Shown: one piece after another, positions 29,056-31,079 of the stretch | Layout of the letters: every line of letters starts with the position of its first letter | Position numbering within the stretch: position 1 is the first letter of the stretch | NCBI GenBank assembly: GCA_964550465.1 | Contig: CAZJZH010000004.1 | Coordinates: 1-31,079 of the forward strand | Direction: 5' to 3' | DNA: 31,079 nt | Origin: CAZJZH01 sp964550465 | GTDB lineage: Bacteria; Patescibacteriota; Patescibacteriia; JACRDY01 | Program-made: the position numbers and the translations under genes | Notes under the pieces: generated by a model | What the model was told of the DNA's origin: nothing | Databases searched by the model: none | What the model saw: the letters and a program-made list of their open reading frames with translations, nothing else

Positions 29056-30123
29056 TTAAGTGGTTTTTTCAAGCTCTCGCTCATCCATCAATGTATAGAC
29101 ATCTTCAATTACTACTGATAAGGCAGTGGTGACCGGAATAGCTAAAATCATGCCCGCCACTCCCCCAATCCGGGCGCCAATCAGCAAGGCAATAATGACA
29201 ATAATCGGATTGAGGCCAACCGCTTTACGCATAACCTGCGGCACGATGAGGTTGTTTTCCAGCCACTGGATAATGACATAGAAGGCAATAACGATCAGCA
29301 CCCAGGTTAAGGACTGAGTAAAGCCAATAAAGACAGCTGGCACGGCTGACAAGATCGGCCCTAGGTATGGGATAAACTCCATCAAGAAGGCGAACAAGGC
29401 CAGGGCCAAGGCGTACTGAGCAAAGGTCGGCACAAAGATGCCGAAAATTTCCAAGCCAATAAAGACCGCCGCGCCGATAATCAGCGACAGCATAATTTGT
29501 CCACGCAACCACATACCAATCTTGTCACGGATTTTACTAAATAGCTTCAGCAGGTACGGATGGTAGCGATCGGGCGCAATGAAGCGCATGGTGCGCTTGA
29601 CCGCCTGTTGCTCAATCAATAAGTAGAACGTGATCACCAGTGTCAGGACAAACGCGGCGATACCACCAAAGATGTTGGCCACGGTAGCAAAGACACCGCC
29701 GCTGTCCTGCGTGACGGTAGCGCCCAGTTGCTCTAAGCTATCCTCCAAGGCAGCTGGTAAGTTAATCTGATTAATCCCCTGCAGGGCGGTAATCTCTTGG
29801 GTGATGTTTTGCCAGTACTGTGGCAGAGTGGTAGAGAGCTGCTGCAGCTGACTAGTCACCGGTGGTACCAGTAGCAACAAAATACCACTGGCTACGGCCA
29901 GCATAACGATATAAATAATAGTGATACCAAAGACCCGCGGGATCTTCCACTTAGCCATGGCGTTGACAAACGGGTCAAAGGCAGAAGCTAAGATCAGTGA
30001 CACAAACAGCACCGCCAAAATATCGCGGATGGTGTAGAGAAACCAGGCGATAACAATCACTCCAACTACTTTTAATAGTGATGCAATCGATACCTCTACT
30101 TTGATTCTTTGGATAGCTGACAT
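29056..30123 (-). CDS. AI-2E family transporter (PF01594-like)
   Basis: 355 residues with about eight membrane helices and the family layout: N-terminal pair (VVGVIVIAWFLYTIRDILAV), ASAFDPFVNAMAKWKIPRVF, an amphipathic outside stretch (about 85-150), and the conserved C-terminal part with FLMEFIPYLGPILSAVPAVF and NNLIVPQVMRKAVGLNPIIV. The family is named after TqsA but includes Na+/H+ antiporters and proteins of unknown cargo, so the substrate is not implied. First gene of a five-gene envelope operon, with a promoter whose -10 box ends 6 nt before the ATG. Confidence 0.9.
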   Translation of the reverse strand: MSAIQRIKVEVSIASLLKVVGVIVIAWFLYTIRDILAVLFVSLILASAFDPFVNAMAKWKIPRVFGITIIYIVMLAVASGILLLLVPPVTSQLQQLSTTLPQYWQNITQEITALQGINQINLPAALEDSLEQLGATVTQDSGGVFATVANIFGGIAAFVLTLVITFYLLIEQQAVKRTMRFIAPDRYHPYLLKLFSKIRDKIGMWLRGQIMLSLIIGAAVFIGLEIFGIFVPTFAQYALALALFAFLMEFIPYLGPILSAVPAVFIGFTQSLTWVLIVIAFYVIIQWLENNLIVPQVMRKAVGLNPIIVIIALLIGARIGGVAGMILAIPVTTALSVVIEDVYTLMDERELEKTT

Positions 30124-30129
30124 GGGGGT

Positions 30130-30138
30130 AGTATAGCA
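30130..30138 (-). promoter_or_regulatory. Leaderless promoter of the envelope operon
   Basis: Extended -10 TGCTATACT on the minus strand ends 6 nt before the ATG at 30123; the -35 is weak. Confidence 0.65.
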
Positions 30139-30199
30139 TAATCAGCGACAGAACGCAGATGGGTGGCATAGGATGTTGGACATTGATAGTAGCAGTTTC

Positions 30200-30350
30200 G
30201 TAATTTGTAATTAGTAGCTGGTAATTAGGGTGCCCCCGTATGTCGTATGAGGTATGTCGTATGTAGGGATGTACTATATCTTCTCCGTCATACGGTATAC
30301 GGCATACCACATACGATATGGCAATTTCTAGCTTCTTAATTTCTAATTTC
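30200..30350. repeat. Nested inverted element of degenerate direct repeats
   Basis: The order is A (30200-30230, TAATTTGTAATTAGTAGC type), B (30237-30264, two 13-mers of GTATGTCGTATG), a 24-nt gap, B' (30289-30321) and A' (30322-30350), where B' and A' are imperfect complements of B and A. Pyrimidine-rich words (CATCTCCCC type) continue to 30420. The 341-bp gap 30124-30464 holds this element and two promoters but no gene. Confidence 0.7.
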
Positions 30351-30442
30351 TCCTCTCCTCATCCCCGATTACCTAATTCCCCATATCCCATCTCTCATCT
30401 CCCCTATCTCATCTCCCCCCCTACTGGTTGTAAAAAAATACC

Positions 30443-30451
30443 TGCTATACT
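30443..30451 (+). promoter_or_regulatory. Extended -10 promoter of smpB
   Basis: TGCTATACT ends 13 nt before the ATG at 30465, leaving a leader of about 7 nt without SD. Confidence 0.6.
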
Positions 30452-30464
30452 ACTATAGCTAACT

Positions 30465-30926
30465 ATGCAACTAGCTGATAACAAAAAAGTTCGCTTTTCC
30501 TACACTATTCTGGACCAATTCGAGGCTGGTATTGTTTTGCATGGCCATGAGGTCAAATCTGTCCGAGCTAAGCGGGTCAGTCTCAAAGAGGCGTATGTCA
30601 GTATTCGGACCAATAAACAGGGGCGGCTGCAAGCCTACCTGGTCAACTGCCATATTGCCCCCTATAGCAAGGCTGGCGACCTGCCCGGCTATTCACCGAC
30701 CCGTACGCGGCAGCTAATTCTCCACCGCAGCCAAATTGAAGGCCTATTTGGCAAATTACAGCAGAAAGGCTTGACAATTGTACCCTTATCCGTGTACACT
30801 AGCGGCACGAAAATCAAGGTTTCCATTGGTCTAGCCAAAGGAAAACAGCAATTTGACAAGAAGGAAACCATCAAACGACGAGACATCGACCGTGAAGTCG
30901 CTCGTACCATGAAAAATAAGCGGTAA
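30465..30926 (+). CDS. smpB: SsrA-binding protein SmpB
   Basis: 153 residues, full length. It shows the family signature from the N-terminus: NKKVRFSYTILDQFEAGIVL, HGHEVKSVRAKRVSLKEAYV, HIAPYS, TRTRQLILHRSQIEGL, then GLTIVPLSVYTSGTKIKVSI and GLAKGKQQFDKKETIKRRD. The basic C-terminal tail (DREVARTMKNKR) is the part that enters the ribosomal mRNA channel in characterised SmpB proteins. It partners tmRNA in rescuing stalled ribosomes. The tmRNA gene begins 9 nt after its stop, so both are likely co-transcribed. Confidence 0.97.
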   Translation: MQLADNKKVRFSYTILDQFEAGIVLHGHEVKSVRAKRVSLKEAYVSIRTNKQGRLQAYLVNCHIAPYSKAGDLPGYSPTRTRQLILHRSQIEGLFGKLQQKGLTIVPLSVYTSGTKIKVSIGLAKGKQQFDKKETIKRRDIDREVARTMKNKR

Positions 30927-30935
30927 CGCTTGCCC

Positions 30936-31079
30936 GGGGATGCTGGGCTTCGATTGGTAGTTTGTCTGTCGTGTGTGCGAGTCGAGCAGGTTGATTTCAT
31001 CTCGTTAAACTGGATCAGCAACCAAGAAGTGCAAACTTCATTTCTACCGCAAAGCAGGCAATCGCGAAGGCGTTCGCAG
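30936..31079 (+). ncRNA. ssrA: tmRNA (SsrA), 5' part, truncated by the window end
   Basis: GGGGATG (30936-30942) is a tmRNA-like acceptor-stem 5' strand, followed by CTGGGCTTCGATTGG, matching the conserved CUGG-x-UUCGA element. A probable tag reading frame opens at GCA 31031 and reads ANFISTAKQAIAKAFA up to the window edge, with a hydrophobic AFA end resembling the usual ALAA degron. The 3' tRNA-like half and tag stop are beyond the window. Adjacency to smpB supports the call. The resume codon choice is tentative. Confidence 0.85.

Noticed and set aside
1..31079. UGA recoding as in SR1/Gracilibacteria
   Set aside because: Several intact genes end in TGA at the expected length (for example 432 and 8069), and no conserved domain contains in-frame TGA.

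Overview
The window looks like the chromosome of a monoderm, reduced bacterium of the Patescibacteria/CPR type. Most genes lie on the minus strand. It contains S-layer-like proteins with CPR-style repeat domains, a sigma factor next to a DUF5667-like membrane protein, a compact glycan locus, an AI-2E family protein, and smpB directly followed by ssrA (tmRNA). UGA is used as a stop, so this is not an SR1/Gracilibacteria genome. Many starts lack a Shine-Dalgarno (SD) sequence and sit only 4-8 nt after a -10 box (346, 1748, 11521, 20920, 30123), which points to leaderless mRNAs.

Layout. 1-5789: cell-surface block with a truncated subtilase, a 438-aa surface protein and the 1200-aa S-layer-like protein, which has a strongly folded leader. 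5790-7759: ECF-type sigma factor with a DUF5667-like membrane partner. 7964-8391: divergent operon of three tiny membrane proteins with strong SDs. 8622-9589: small HTH protein and a tandem pair of paralogous 100-residue proteins of unknown family. 9668-12096: AT-rich accessory stretch with a methyltransferase-like protein, an unknown protein and a lipoprotein. 12148-20920 plus 24841-25602: surface polysaccharide locus (Wzz-like, Wzy/WaaL-like, GT2, two GT4, a GHL15-like glycosidase with FG-GAP blades, a DUF11-like protein). 25820-30123: five-gene envelope operon ending in an HtrA-like protein that has lost its whole catalytic triad. 30465-31079: smpB and the 5' part of tmRNA.

The strongest anomaly is 21040-24702: a GC-rich two-gene cassette between the wzz-like and wzy-like genes. 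It encodes a Cys-rich lipoprotein with Asp/Ser and Thr/Ser linkers, of a style seen in Deltaproteobacteria/Myxococcota-like diderms, and a probable outer-membrane beta-barrel. Both have near-identical SDs unlike most of the host genes. Either it is a recent transfer from a diderm or an assembly join; the sequence alone cannot decide.

The second theme is non-coding. Four intergenic sites (1783-1814, 8468-8577, 13497-13540, 30200-30350) carry inverted arms made of short, degenerate, internally repeated 'words', with a different vocabulary at each site. The S-layer gene has a leader with a closing stem and competing hairpins. No CRISPR array, tRNA, rRNA, insertion sequence or transposase was seen.
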